Below, one piece after another: positions 1 to 5,892 of a DNA stretch of 10,698 nucleotides; position 1 is the stretch's first letter; every line of letters starts with the position of its first letter. The notes below the pieces were generated by a model, which was not told where the DNA came from, did not search any database, and saw only the letters and a program-made list of their open reading frames with translations. The position numbers and the translations under genes are program-made. This stretch comes from Chloroflexota bacterium (GTDB taxonomy: Bacteria > Chloroflexota > Dehalococcoidia > DSTF01 > JACRBR01). The stretch lies in NCBI GenBank assembly GCA_025355835.1, contig JANXYW010000224.1, forward strand, positions 1 through 10,698, given 5' to 3'.

Positions 1-4
1 GCCA

Positions 5-27
5 CTCTCTCCACGACGTGGAGAGGG
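5..27. repeat. Hairpin, 8-bp perfect stem, at left edge
   Basis: CTCTCCAC (7-14) pairs with GTGGAGAG (18-25) around the loop GAC, and a wobble pair plus one more pair extend the stem to 5-27. The arms resemble the CCCTCTCCC/GGGAGAGGG hairpin at 223-245, so this may be the end of a related intergenic element cut by the window boundary. Confidence 0.5.
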
Positions 28-90
28 GAGCGACTGGCGCCTTTGATTGTGTTTGATTGCTTTCTGGAAAACGATCAAACGCTGGGGGAC

Positions 91-120
91 GGGGAACAAG
101 GATTTCACGGATTGCGCGGA
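91..120 (+). repeat. Dispersed repeat copy (CACGGATT family)
   Basis: This 30-base segment matches the reverse complement of 5225-5254 at 29 of 30 positions. It is related to the core of the tandem array at 4811-5055, which shares the GGGAA...GGATTTCACGGATT theme. The three locations show a short repeat family scattered around the left half of the window. Confidence 0.75.
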
Positions 121-208
121 GGTTCGTGTTGGCGTGGGCACACGGGTATTGTGCGGCGCGGTGCGGGGGAACTCGTAGCGGTGGGTGGCACATCGCAGGC
201 CCTCACCC

Positions 209-245
209 GGCGCTTCGCGCCACCCTCTCCCTCAAGGGGAGAGGG
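209..245. repeat. Two-hairpin intergenic element
   Basis: The first hairpin is GGCGC (209-213) with GCGCC (217-221) around TTC. The second is CCCTCTCCC (223-231) with GGGAGAGGG (237-245) around TCAAG, a perfect 9-bp stem. Adjacent hairpins of this kind are typical of dispersed intergenic repeats in GC-rich bacteria. With no T-run after the stem, I do not call it an intrinsic terminator. Confidence 0.55.
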
Positions 246-319
246 ACGAACGGGGCTTATCGTACTGGCGGTTGAGGAAGCGGGCCTTGAGCGCGCCCCT
301 ACGTGGATCGAGCGGCGTT

Positions 320-325
320 TATACT
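320..325 (+). promoter_or_regulatory. -10 box of a probable leaderless promoter
   Basis: TATACT ends seven bases before the ATG at 333, which puts the expected transcription start at or next to the start codon. No Shine-Dalgarno precedes that ATG. No good -35 hexamer lies 16-18 bases upstream, so the promoter is only partly supported. A leaderless transcript is the simplest reading. Confidence 0.4.
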
Positions 326-332
326 CACGCCC

Positions 333-3194
333 ATGGAAGCTGCTGCGTTTGTCCGGAAGTGGGCCGCGTCTACGCGGAATGAGCGGGCGGCTTCGCAGGA
401 GCACTTTCTCAATCTGTGCGAGCTGCTGGGGGAGGAGACGCCGAACAGCGATCCGTCCGGCGACTACTACGCGTTTGAGAAGGGCGCCATCACCGCAGAC
501 GGCGACGGGTTCGCCGATGTGTGGCTAAAGGGCCATTTTGCGTGGGAGTACAAGGGCAAGCACAAGGATCTGGGCAAGGCGTACGCGCAGCTACGGCGAT
601 ACATCGAAGCGCTCGACAACCCACCGCTGCTCGTCGTGTGTGACCTTGACTGGTTCGAGGTTCACACGAACTGGACGAATACCGAGAGCTGGGTCTATCG
701 CTTCCGTAGCGCGGACATCACGGGCGACGCACATGTCGCGGTGACGACGATCAGCGGCGGCGACGCGAAGGACGCGCCTTCGCTCACCGCACTGCAACTC
801 CTCAAGGCACTGTTTGAACATCCTGATGCGCTCAAGCCGCAGCGTACGCGCGACGACATCACGCGCGACGCGGCGCAGCTTTTCGGGAAGATCAGCGACG
901 ACTTACGGAAGTGGGGCGTTGATGATATGCGGATCGCGCGGTTCATCACGAAGGTGATGTTCTGCATGTTTGCGACGGACGTTGGCCTGCTGCCGATCGG
1001 AACGTTCTCGGAAGTGCTGAAGATTCACCGGACGAGCGGCGATGTGAAGGCGTTTCAGGAATACCTCTCCGACCTGTTCAAGGTGATGAACACCGGCGGG
1101 AAGTTCGCGATGCACACGATCCCGCAGTTCAACGGCCGGATGTTCGAAGACGCCGATGTTCCGGCCGAGGTGAACGGCGACCACATTCACATCCTGAGCG
1201 ACCTGGACGCGTTGGAGTGGAGCGACGTGGAGCCGGTGATCTTCGGGACGCTGTTCGAGCGCGTTCTAGATCCGAAGCAGCGCAAGATGCTGGGCGCGCA
1301 CTACACGTCGCGCGCGGACATCGAGTTGATCGTCGAGCCGGTGCTGATGGAGCCACTGCGTGAGGAGTTCAAGCGACTGAAGGTCGCAGTCTGGAACGCG
1401 GCGGACGAACTGACGAAGAAGAAGGCCACGGCAGAGACGCAGCGCGAGCGCGCGAAGGCGTTGCTCGCGCCGCTGCACAAGCGGCTCTCGACGATCCGCG
1501 TGCTCGACCCGGCGTGTGGGTCGGGCAACTTTCTCTACGTTTCGCTGGCGTCGCTGAAGGGGCTGGAGAAGGACCTGATCGTCTTCGCCGACCTGTACGG
1601 CGTGACGCTGAAGTCGCTGGTGCACCCGCGGCAGCTGTTTGGCATCGAGACGAACGCGTACGCGCACGAGTTGGCGTCGATCGTGATCTGGATCGGGTAT
1701 TTGCAGTGGAAGGCGCGGAACGAGCCGGGTGCGAAGCCGAGCATTCCGATTCTTGAACCGCTAGATCAGGTTGAGGGTAAGGACGCGATTCTTGATCTTA
1801 GCGATCCGAAGAAGCCGCACGAGGCGACGTGGCCGGCCGTCGATGTGATTGTGGGCAACCCGCCATTCCTCGGCGGCAAGATGTTGAGGAGAGGGCTCGG
1901 GGATCCCTACCTGGAGCGGTTGTTTGCCGTGTTCGACGGGCGCGTTGCAAGGGAGTCCGACCTATGTTGCTATTGGTTCGAAAAGGCACGGGCGGCCATT
2001 GAGCACGGCCGAGGGAAGCGAGCGGGATTGTTAGCGACGCAAGCGATTCGCGGCGGCGTGAACCGCAAAGTTCTAGAACGCATCAAAGAGACCGGCGACA
2101 TCTTCTACGGGCAAGCAGATCGCAAATGGATCCTCGACGGCGCTGCAGTCCGCGTTTCGATGGTTGGATTCGACGATGGGAGTGAACACCGACGCCTTCT
2201 CAACGACGACCCGGATGACAACCCTGAACACGCCTTGGATCGGGCCCACGCCGTGGCATCAATCAACGCGAACCTCACGTTCGATTCGGATGTGACGAAG
2301 GCGCGGCGGCTGAAAGAGAATGTTGGTATCTCCTTCATGGGCGATACGAAAGTGGGAATGTTCGACATCAAACCGGGCGTGGCGAAGCCGATGCTGGCGG
2401 CGCGGAATCCGCACGGGAAGTCCAATAGCGATGTCGTGCGACCGTGGGTGAACGGGCTGGACATTACACGGCGGCCACGGGGCATGTGGATCATCGACTT
2501 TCCTCCCGGAACCAGTGAGCAGGACGCGGCTAAGTACGAGGCGCCGTTTGAGTACATCAAGAACTACGTCCTTCCTGACCGTCGAAACAATCGTCGGAAG
2601 GTAGTGGCGGCGAGGTGGTGGATACATCAGGAAACGCGGCCCGGCATGCGCGCGGCGCTAAGGGGCCTCAATCGATATCTCGGAACCCCGCGACTAACGA
2701 AGCACCGGCTGTTCGTCTGGCTGGAGCCTCCGGTGCTCCCGGATTCTCAGTTGATTGTCTTCGCACGCAGCGATGATTATTTCTTCGGCGTGCTACAGTC
2801 GCGCGCGCATGAAGTGTGGTCGCGCGCGACTGGCACGCAATTGCGGGAAGCCGAGAGTGGTTTCCGTTACACGCCGACATCCTGCTTTGAGACATTCCCG
2901 TTTCCACACGCGACCAAGAATCAGCAGCGCGCGATATGGCTGGCGGCGAAGGAGCTCGATGACCTTCGCGTGGGGTGGCTCAATCCGGAGGGGATGATCG
3001 GTGCGAAGGAATTGTCGAGGCGGACGCTGACGGAGCTGTACAACAAGCGGCCGACGTGGCTCGTCGATGCGCATCGGACGCTGGACGAGGCGGTGTTCGC
3101 GGCGTATGGGTGGGCGGAGGCGCCGGGCGATCTGCCGGATGCGGAGATCGTGGCACGGCTGCTGGCGCTGAATCTGTCGCGGGAGGCGGTGTAG
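333..3194 (+). CDS. Type IIL (MmeI-like) restriction-modification enzyme
   Basis: This single polypeptide of 953 aa should cut DNA and methylate adenine, guided by one target-recognition domain. Residues 62-74 fit D-x9-E-x-K (D62, E72, K74), the PD-(D/E)XK nuclease site with the spacing known for MmeI. A helical linker follows. The methyltransferase has GAHYTS at 321-326, DPACGSGNF from D392 (AdoMet-binding motif I) and NPPF at 509-512 (catalytic motif IV of N6-adenine enzymes). The target-recognition region is about 620-830. The C-terminus carries the LYNxxPxWL...AHxxLDxAVxAAYGW pattern typical of this family. Length is close to MmeI (919 aa). A GTG at 303 would add ten residues, but the ATG at 333 follows a -10 box directly and begins the recognisable domain. 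No partner R, M or S gene is adjacent, as expected for a self-contained enzyme. All key residues are present, so it should be active. The recognition sequence cannot be read from here. Confidence 0.9.
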   Translation: MEAAAFVRKWAASTRNERAASQEHFLNLCELLGEETPNSDPSGDYYAFEKGAITADGDGFADVWLKGHFAWEYKGKHKDLGKAYAQLRRYIEALDNPPLLVVCDLDWFEVHTNWTNTESWVYRFRSADITGDAHVAVTTISGGDAKDAPSLTALQLLKALFEHPDALKPQRTRDDITRDAAQLFGKISDDLRKWGVDDMRIARFITKVMFCMFATDVGLLPIGTFSEVLKIHRTSGDVKAFQEYLSDLFKVMNTGGKFAMHTIPQFNGRMFEDADVPAEVNGDHIHILSDLDALEWSDVEPVIFGTLFERVLDPKQRKMLGAHYTSRADIELIVEPVLMEPLREEFKRLKVAVWNAADELTKKKATAETQRERAKALLAPLHKRLSTIRVLDPACGSGNFLYVSLASLKGLEKDLIVFADLYGVTLKSLVHPRQLFGIETNAYAHELASIVIWIGYLQWKARNEPGAKPSIPILEPLDQVEGKDAILDLSDPKKPHEATWPAVDVIVGNPPFLGGKMLRRGLGDPYLERLFAVFDGRVARESDLCCYWFEKARAAIEHGRGKRAGLLATQAIRGGVNRKVLERIKETGDIFYGQADRKWILDGAAVRVSMVGFDDGSEHRRLLNDDPDDNPEHALDRAHAVASINANLTFDSDVTKARRLKENVGISFMGDTKVGMFDIKPGVAKPMLAARNPHGKSNSDVVRPWVNGLDITRRPRGMWIIDFPPGTSEQDAAKYEAPFEYIKNYVLPDRRNNRRKVVAARWWIHQETRPGMRAALRGLNRYLGTPRLTKHRLFVWLEPPVLPDSQLIVFARSDDYFFGVLQSRAHEVWSRATGTQLREAESGFRYTPTSCFETFPFPHATKNQQRAIWLAAKELDDLRVGWLNPEGMIGAKELSRRTLTELYNKRPTWLVDAHRTLDEAVFAAYGWAEAPGDLPDAEIVARLLALNLSREAV

Positions 3195-3207
3195 ACGGGC
3201 GGGCGGA

Positions 3208-3223
3208 CAGGTCTGCAGACCTG
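3208..3223. repeat. 16-bp perfect palindrome
   Basis: CAGGTCTG is followed at once by its reverse complement CAGACCTG, 14 bases after the R-M gene stop codon. As RNA it would fold with a TGCA loop. It could contribute to termination, be a protein-binding site, or be the core of another dispersed repeat. No T-run follows. Confidence 0.5.
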
Positions 3224-3284
3224 ATCCCTACGAGTGCGGAGCGTCTTCGTCAACACCAGCAGGCCGCGACGGTCGCTGAACCCA

Positions 3285-3313
3285 TTTACAACGCACGACG
3301 GCGAGCCTAGACT
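3285..3313 (+). promoter_or_regulatory. Promoter of the oxidoreductase gene, with overlapping palindrome
   Basis: TTTACA (3285-3290) and TAGACT (3308-3313) are separated by 17 bases, a good fit to a housekeeping sigma promoter. The expected start near 3320 leaves a leader of about 48 bases before the ATG at 3368. The palindrome CCTAG-A-CTAGG (3306-3316) covers the -10 box and could be a repressor site; that role is inference only. Confidence 0.5.
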
Positions 3314-3367
3314 AGGTACACTTCCGCTACGGGCGGAGTATTCGATACAGCACAGAAGGTCGCAGTT

Positions 3368-4822
3368 ATGGCCAAGGACACCGATATTCAGCGCCGCCTC
3401 GCGATTTCGCGGGTGCCGATAAACAAGCAGGCGCCGGAAGTCCGCACGAAGAACTGGGACGAGGTGTTCCTCGGCTTCGATCTGGAGGCGGCCAAGACCG
3501 AGGCGATGCGCTGCATCCAGTGCCCGACGGCGCCGTGCCAGCAGGCGTGCCCCGTCGGCAACGACATCCCCGGGGCCTTCAAGCTGCTCGAGATCGGCGA
3601 CGTCAACGGCGCCGCGAACGTGTTCCGCGAGACGAGCAACCTGCCCGAGCTCTGCGGCCGCCTCTGCCCGCAGGAGCGGCTGTGCGAGGGCGAGTGCGTC
3701 GTGGCGTTCGCCATCCGCCCCGACATGCACCAGGAGCCGCCGGTGACGATCGGCAAGCTCGAAGCGTTCGTCACCGACTACCAGCGCAAGAACTTCGGCG
3801 TGCCCCTGCCGGTGCTGCCCGCGCCGACCGGCTTCAAGGTCGCCGTCGTCGGCGCCGGACCGGCGGGGATGGCCGTCGCCGAGGAGTTGGCGAAGCAGGG
3901 GCATTCCGCAACGATGTTCGACGCGTGGCCGGAGCCGGGCGGCGTGCTGCTCTACGGCATCCCGAACTTCAAGCTGAGCAAAGACGTGCTGCAGGACAAG
4001 CTGACGTACCTCGACAAGCTCGGCGTCGCATTTGTTGGCAACACCTGGATCGGCAAGGACGTCACGATCGATGATCTGTTCGCGCAGGGATTCCACTCGG
4101 TGTTCGTCGGCACGGGCGCAGGGCTCGGCGGTCAGCTCGCACTGCCGGGCGAGGAGTTCAAGGGCATCTTCGCCGCGACGGAATTTCTCGTGCGCGGCAA
4201 TCTGCGCCCCGAGCAGCTGCCGGAGCACATGCGCGAGCCGCTCGACCCGGGCAAGCACATGGTCGTAATCGGCGGCGGCGATACGTCGATGGACTGCGTG
4301 CGGACGGCGGTGCGCCTCGGCGCCGAGCACGTCACGTGCGTGTATCGCCGCACCGAGACGGAGATGCTCGGCCGCCAGGAAGAGCGCCAGCACGCGCGCG
4401 ATGAGGGCGTGAACTTCGAGTTCCTGACGATCCCGCTGCGGTTCATCGGCGATGCGGACGGCCACGTCACCGGCGTCGAGTGCCAGAAGATGGCGCTGGG
4501 CGAGCCCGACGAGTCGGGGCGGCGACGGCCGATCCCCGTGCCGCACTCGGACTTCATCATCGAAGCCGACACGGTCGCCGTCGCGATCGGCTACAACGCC
4601 GACCCGATCATCAACGACGCTGCGCCCGGCGTCGAGACGAATCGCTGGAACCTCATCGAAGTGAACAAAGAGACGTTCATGACGACGCGCGCGGGTGTCT
4701 TCGCCGGCGGCGATAACGTCAACGGCGCAGACCTCGTCGTGACGGCGCTCGCCGACGGCCGCCGCGCCGCGAGCGCGATCCACGACTACCTGGAGTCGCT
4801 GCCGCCGCTGTCGCTTCGCTGA
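3368..4822 (+). CDS. FAD/NAD(P) iron-sulfur oxidoreductase, GltD/NfnB/PreT family
   Basis: This 484-aa cytoplasmic flavoprotein belongs to the family of the glutamate synthase small subunit, NfnB and the PreT subunit of dihydropyrimidine dehydrogenase. The N-terminus has two cysteine sets expected to bind [4Fe-4S] clusters: C49, C52, C57, C61 and C96, C100, C106, C110. GAGPAG at 162-167 is the FAD-binding turn, GGGD at 302-305 marks the NAD(P)H domain, and GGD at 447-449 is the C-terminal FAD contact. The family passes electrons between NAD(P)H, flavin and clusters, usually to a partner subunit. No gltB or preA partner gene lies next to it, so the substrate cannot be assigned. It could be a homotetrameric GltA-like enzyme or serve a partner encoded elsewhere. 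AGAAGG about eight bases before the ATG supports the start. The last three codons and the stop lie in sequence that recurs in the tandem repeat that follows. Confidence 0.85.
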   Translation: MAKDTDIQRRLAISRVPINKQAPEVRTKNWDEVFLGFDLEAAKTEAMRCIQCPTAPCQQACPVGNDIPGAFKLLEIGDVNGAANVFRETSNLPELCGRLCPQERLCEGECVVAFAIRPDMHQEPPVTIGKLEAFVTDYQRKNFGVPLPVLPAPTGFKVAVVGAGPAGMAVAEELAKQGHSATMFDAWPEPGGVLLYGIPNFKLSKDVLQDKLTYLDKLGVAFVGNTWIGKDVTIDDLFAQGFHSVFVGTGAGLGGQLALPGEEFKGIFAATEFLVRGNLRPEQLPEHMREPLDPGKHMVVIGGGDTSMDCVRTAVRLGAEHVTCVYRRTETEMLGRQEERQHARDEGVNFEFLTIPLRFIGDADGHVTGVECQKMALGEPDESGRRRPIPVPHSDFIIEADTVAVAIGYNADPIINDAAPGVETNRWNLIEVNKETFMTTRAGVFAGGDNVNGADLVVTALADGRRAASAIHDYLESLPPLSLR

Positions 4823-5055
4823 CGACGGGGAAACAGGGATTACGCGGATTTCACGGATTGGTTTTGGAGCGCGCGCTTCGCTGACGACGGGAACCACGGA
4901 TTACGCGGACTTCACGGATTGGTTCTGTTGGAGCGCGCGCTTCGCTGACGACGGGAAACAGGGATTACGCGGATTTCACGGATTGGTTCTGTTGGAGCGC
5001 GCGCTGCGCTGACGACGGGAAACAGGGATTACGCGGATTTCACGGATTTGGTTGG
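4811..5055. repeat. Tandem repeat array, about 63-bp unit, four copies
   Basis: Units begin with GACGACGGG at 4821, 4883, 4947 and 5011, giving periods of 62, 64 and 64; the last is cut short near 5055. Each contains ATTACGCGGA(T/C)TTCACGGATT and then, except in the last, GGAGCGCGCGC. The similarity reaches left to about 4811, so the upstream gene ends (CTTCGCTGA) inside the first unit. Each unit has an inner near-repeat of 9-10 bases (GATTACGCG, GATTTCACG, GATT). The array has no CRISPR organisation, since the unit runs continuously without variable spacers. Confidence 0.9.
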
Positions 5056-5110
5056 GTGGCGAACGCGGCAGAAATCGCGCGCCTTGCGGGCGTACGCGTC
5101 GATCGGAGAA

Positions 5111-5184
5111 CGCGGACTGAAGTCCACGCTACGGGAGTTGATTCGCGGCCCCGAGCTGCGGACGCGCGGGCTGAATGCCCGCGC
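5111..5184. repeat. Pair of REP-like hairpins with TGAA-type loops
   Basis: The first hairpin is GGAC-TGAA-GTCC (5114-5125), extended by further pairs across one mismatch. The second is GCGCGGGC (5164-5171) and GCCCGCGC (5177-5184) around TGAAT. Both share the pattern of a GC-rich stem closed by TGAA. Paired, similarly designed hairpins suggest a dispersed palindromic repeat element. Confidence 0.55.
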
Positions 5185-5224
5185 TCTGATATGGAGGATG
5201 CGCCCGCAACCCGCCCTCAACTCC

Positions 5225-5254
5225 TCCGTGCAATCCGTGAAATCCTTGTTCCCC
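5225..5254 (-). repeat. Inverted copy of the 91-120 repeat
   Basis: The reverse complement equals 91-120 except at one base (29 of 30). It is also related to the cores of the tandem array about 170 bases away. Together with 91-120 it forms a pair of inverted repeats enclosing the R-M and oxidoreductase genes. Confidence 0.75.
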
Positions 5255-5268
5255 TCGGCGCAAAGATT

Positions 5269-5294
5269 TGGCCCGGGCGTTTCCGCCCGGGCCA
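5269..5294. terminator. 11-bp GC-rich hairpin, possible terminator
   Basis: TGGCCCGGGCG (5269-5279) pairs perfectly with CGCCCGGGCCA (5284-5294) around TTTC. The stem strength suits a terminator, but only ATTTCC on + and AATCTTTG on - follow, so the U-tract is weak both ways. It lies downstream of the minus-strand small ORF, where a terminator would be expected. It could instead be another dispersed palindrome. Confidence 0.4.
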
Positions 5295-5312
5295 TTTCCG
5301 TATGTGTTGCCA

Positions 5313-5395
5313 GGCCTGCGCCCGGCCTCCGCCCTCGAGGGACCGACTATCGACTATCCCTCGAGGTGCTGCGGACGCTGGAAGGCACGCAGGCC
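5313..5395 (-). other. Nested RNA hairpin overlapping the small ORF
   Basis: Three stems nest inside each other: 5313-5320 with 5388-5395 (8 bp), 5328-5332 with 5371-5375 (5 bp), and 5333-5341 with 5358-5366 (9 bp), around a 16-base loop containing CGACTAT twice. On the minus strand the outer stem begins within the small ORF and the ORF stop lies in the loop. Translation could therefore influence folding, as in leader-peptide attenuators, but no minus-strand gene follows, so this role is speculative. A structured small RNA is the other option. Confidence 0.4.
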
Positions 5396-5415
5396 TTACA
5401 ACTATGGTCGCTCAT
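5347..5415 (-). CDS. Small ORF, 22 codons, serine-rich, unknown
   Basis: The frame begins MSDHSCKAC and ends at a TAG at 5349-5347. Seven of 22 residues are serine, and there is a CKAC motif. AAAGGAGGTGAT (5431-5420), an excellent match to the 16S rRNA anti-Shine-Dalgarno, sits just upstream, leaving eight bases between GGAGG and the ATG. A promoter lies at 5470-5441. Initiation signals this good are uncommon by chance, so translation is plausible. I recognise no family. It may be a small protein, a leader peptide, or the 5' remnant of a gene lost to rearrangement. GTG and ATG codons in the same frame, closer to the Shine-Dalgarno, are poorer starts by spacing. Confidence 0.4.
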   Translation of the reverse strand: MSDHSCKACVPSSVRSTSRDSR

Positions 5416-5440
5416 CCGCATCACCTCCTTTCCTGCACGC

Positions 5441-5470
5441 ATCGTATCAGTCGGGACGTGAGGCCGTCAA
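5441..5470 (-). promoter_or_regulatory. Minus-strand promoter for the 22-codon ORF
   Basis: Read on the minus strand, TTGACG (5470-5465) and TACGAT (5446-5441) are separated by 18 bases, a good sigma70-type match. The expected start is near 5434, only a few bases before the Shine-Dalgarno at 5431-5420. It points away from ssrA, with the ssrA -10 candidate about 28 bases to the right of its -35, so the two promoters are divergent. Confidence 0.5.
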
Positions 5471-5497
5471 CGAAAATCAGGGCGACGGCGGATTCGT

Positions 5498-5503
5498 TAT
5501 ACT
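5498..5503 (+). promoter_or_regulatory. -10 box candidate for ssrA
   Basis: TATACT lies 38 bases before the predicted mature 5' end of the tmRNA, leaving a short 5' extension for RNase P to remove. The -35 position is poor (AATCAG or neighbours), so this is supported by the -10 match and location only. Confidence 0.4.
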
Positions 5504-5540
5504 GACCGTAACGCGCCCGTCCGAGGCGCGATGCCATTAC

Positions 5541-5891
5541 GGGGACGAAAGGGCTCGACAGGGATCGGCGGATTTGAGTTGCAGGCGGAGGGTGGTCATC
5601 GATCTCCATAATCGTGGTGACCAAAACATAAACGGCGATTCTCAACTCGCCCTCGCTGCCTAGGCAGTGACGTTCACCCCAAACTACCCCCGGCGGGATG
5701 GGAATGAGCGACGATTTGTCCGGGGCGCTGCGCACGCGATGTCGATAACGCGCGCCTAAGACCATCGACTGGCCGAGCACGACCGGGCCCGCAGCGGGCG
5801 TGAGCGGTGAGATCAATCTGTCGGGATAAGCCTGTAGCAAACTCAGGGCGTCTCTCACCTGGACGGGGAGTTCAATTCTCCCCCGTCTCCA
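5541..5891 (+). ncRNA. ssrA: tmRNA (transfer-messenger RNA)
   Basis: tmRNA with SmpB frees stalled ribosomes and tags the unfinished protein for degradation. The 5' end GGGGACGAAAGGGCTCGACA is the conserved bacterial tmRNA start. The 3' end has the T-loop TTCAATT at 5871-5877, and CGTCTCC (5884-5890) pairs with GGGGACG (5541-5547, one G-U) to form the acceptor stem. A5891 is the discriminator and CCA is not encoded. The tag frame ends at the TAG at 5661-5663 and reads DQNINGDSQLALAA, with the usual LALAA signal; the exact resume codon (GGT at 5616 or GAC at 5619) is uncertain. The T-stem seems to have six pairs rather than five. At 351 nt the length is normal. The last 37 bases are overlapped by the antisense end of the recombinase gene, which marks this as an integration site. 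Confidence 0.93.
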
Positions 5892-5892
5892 C
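5855..5892. mobile_element. Probable island attachment site at the ssrA 3' end
   Basis: The recombinase gene ends within the tRNA-like 3' portion of ssrA, so the left boundary of the island must fall in or just before this segment. Integration into the ends of tRNA and tmRNA genes that restores the RNA is well established. The crossover core cannot be defined without the other end. I found no second copy of the T-arm and acceptor sequence in the window, so the other attachment site should lie beyond 10698. Confidence 0.6.

Larger units (their letters stand above)
1..332. other. Intergenic region with dispersed hairpin repeats
   Basis: I see no convincing gene here; the open frames are short and lack start signals. 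The stretch holds a hairpin at 5-27, an inverted repeat (GTTTGAT at 51-57 against ATCAAAC at 74-80), a repeat copy at 91-120, a two-hairpin element at 209-245, and a -10 box just before the downstream gene. The hairpin at the left edge may end transcription of a gene outside the window. This is an inference, because no T-run follows it. Confidence 0.6.
3195..3367. other. Intergenic region between R-M gene and oxidoreductase
   Basis: This 173-base gap contains a perfect palindrome at 3208-3223, a sigma70-type promoter at 3285-3313 and a Shine-Dalgarno-like AGAAGG about eight bases before the ATG at 3368. The downstream gene therefore appears to have its own promoter rather than forming an operon with the R-M gene. 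Confidence 0.55.
5056..5540. other. Repeat- and structure-rich region upstream of ssrA
   Basis: No + strand gene is convincing here; the longer open frames span hairpins and repeats. The stretch contains two REP-like hairpins (5111-5184), an inverted copy of the 91-120 repeat (5225-5254), a GC-rich hairpin (5269-5294), a minus-strand small ORF with its own promoter and RNA fold (5313-5470), and the ssrA promoter region. Confidence 0.6.

Noticed and set aside
333..3194. Methyltransferase of a BREX or DISARM system
   Set aside because: The N-terminal nuclease site with MmeI spacing and the C-terminal pattern fit type IIL enzymes, and no helicase, PglZ-like or other partner gene is adjacent.
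2921..4897. 658-aa open frame on the minus strand opposite the oxidoreductase gene
   Set aside because: It is antisense to a clearly functional gene with intact motifs, is rich in Arg, Ala, Asp and His as GC-rich shadow frames are, and runs through the tandem repeat and part of the R-M gene.
4811..5055. Possible CRISPR array
   Set aside because: The unit of about 63 bases repeats along its whole length, with no variable spacers, and no cas gene is present.
5401..5435. 3' end of a 16S rRNA gene on the plus strand (ATCACCTCCTTT)
   Set aside because: The match is limited to the anti-Shine-Dalgarno core and is explained by a strong Shine-Dalgarno on the opposite strand; no rRNA sequence precedes it.
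5048..5663. Plus-strand open frames of 131-149 aa before and into ssrA
   Set aside because: They cross repeats and hairpins, have no ribosome binding site, and one simply reads through into the tmRNA tag frame.
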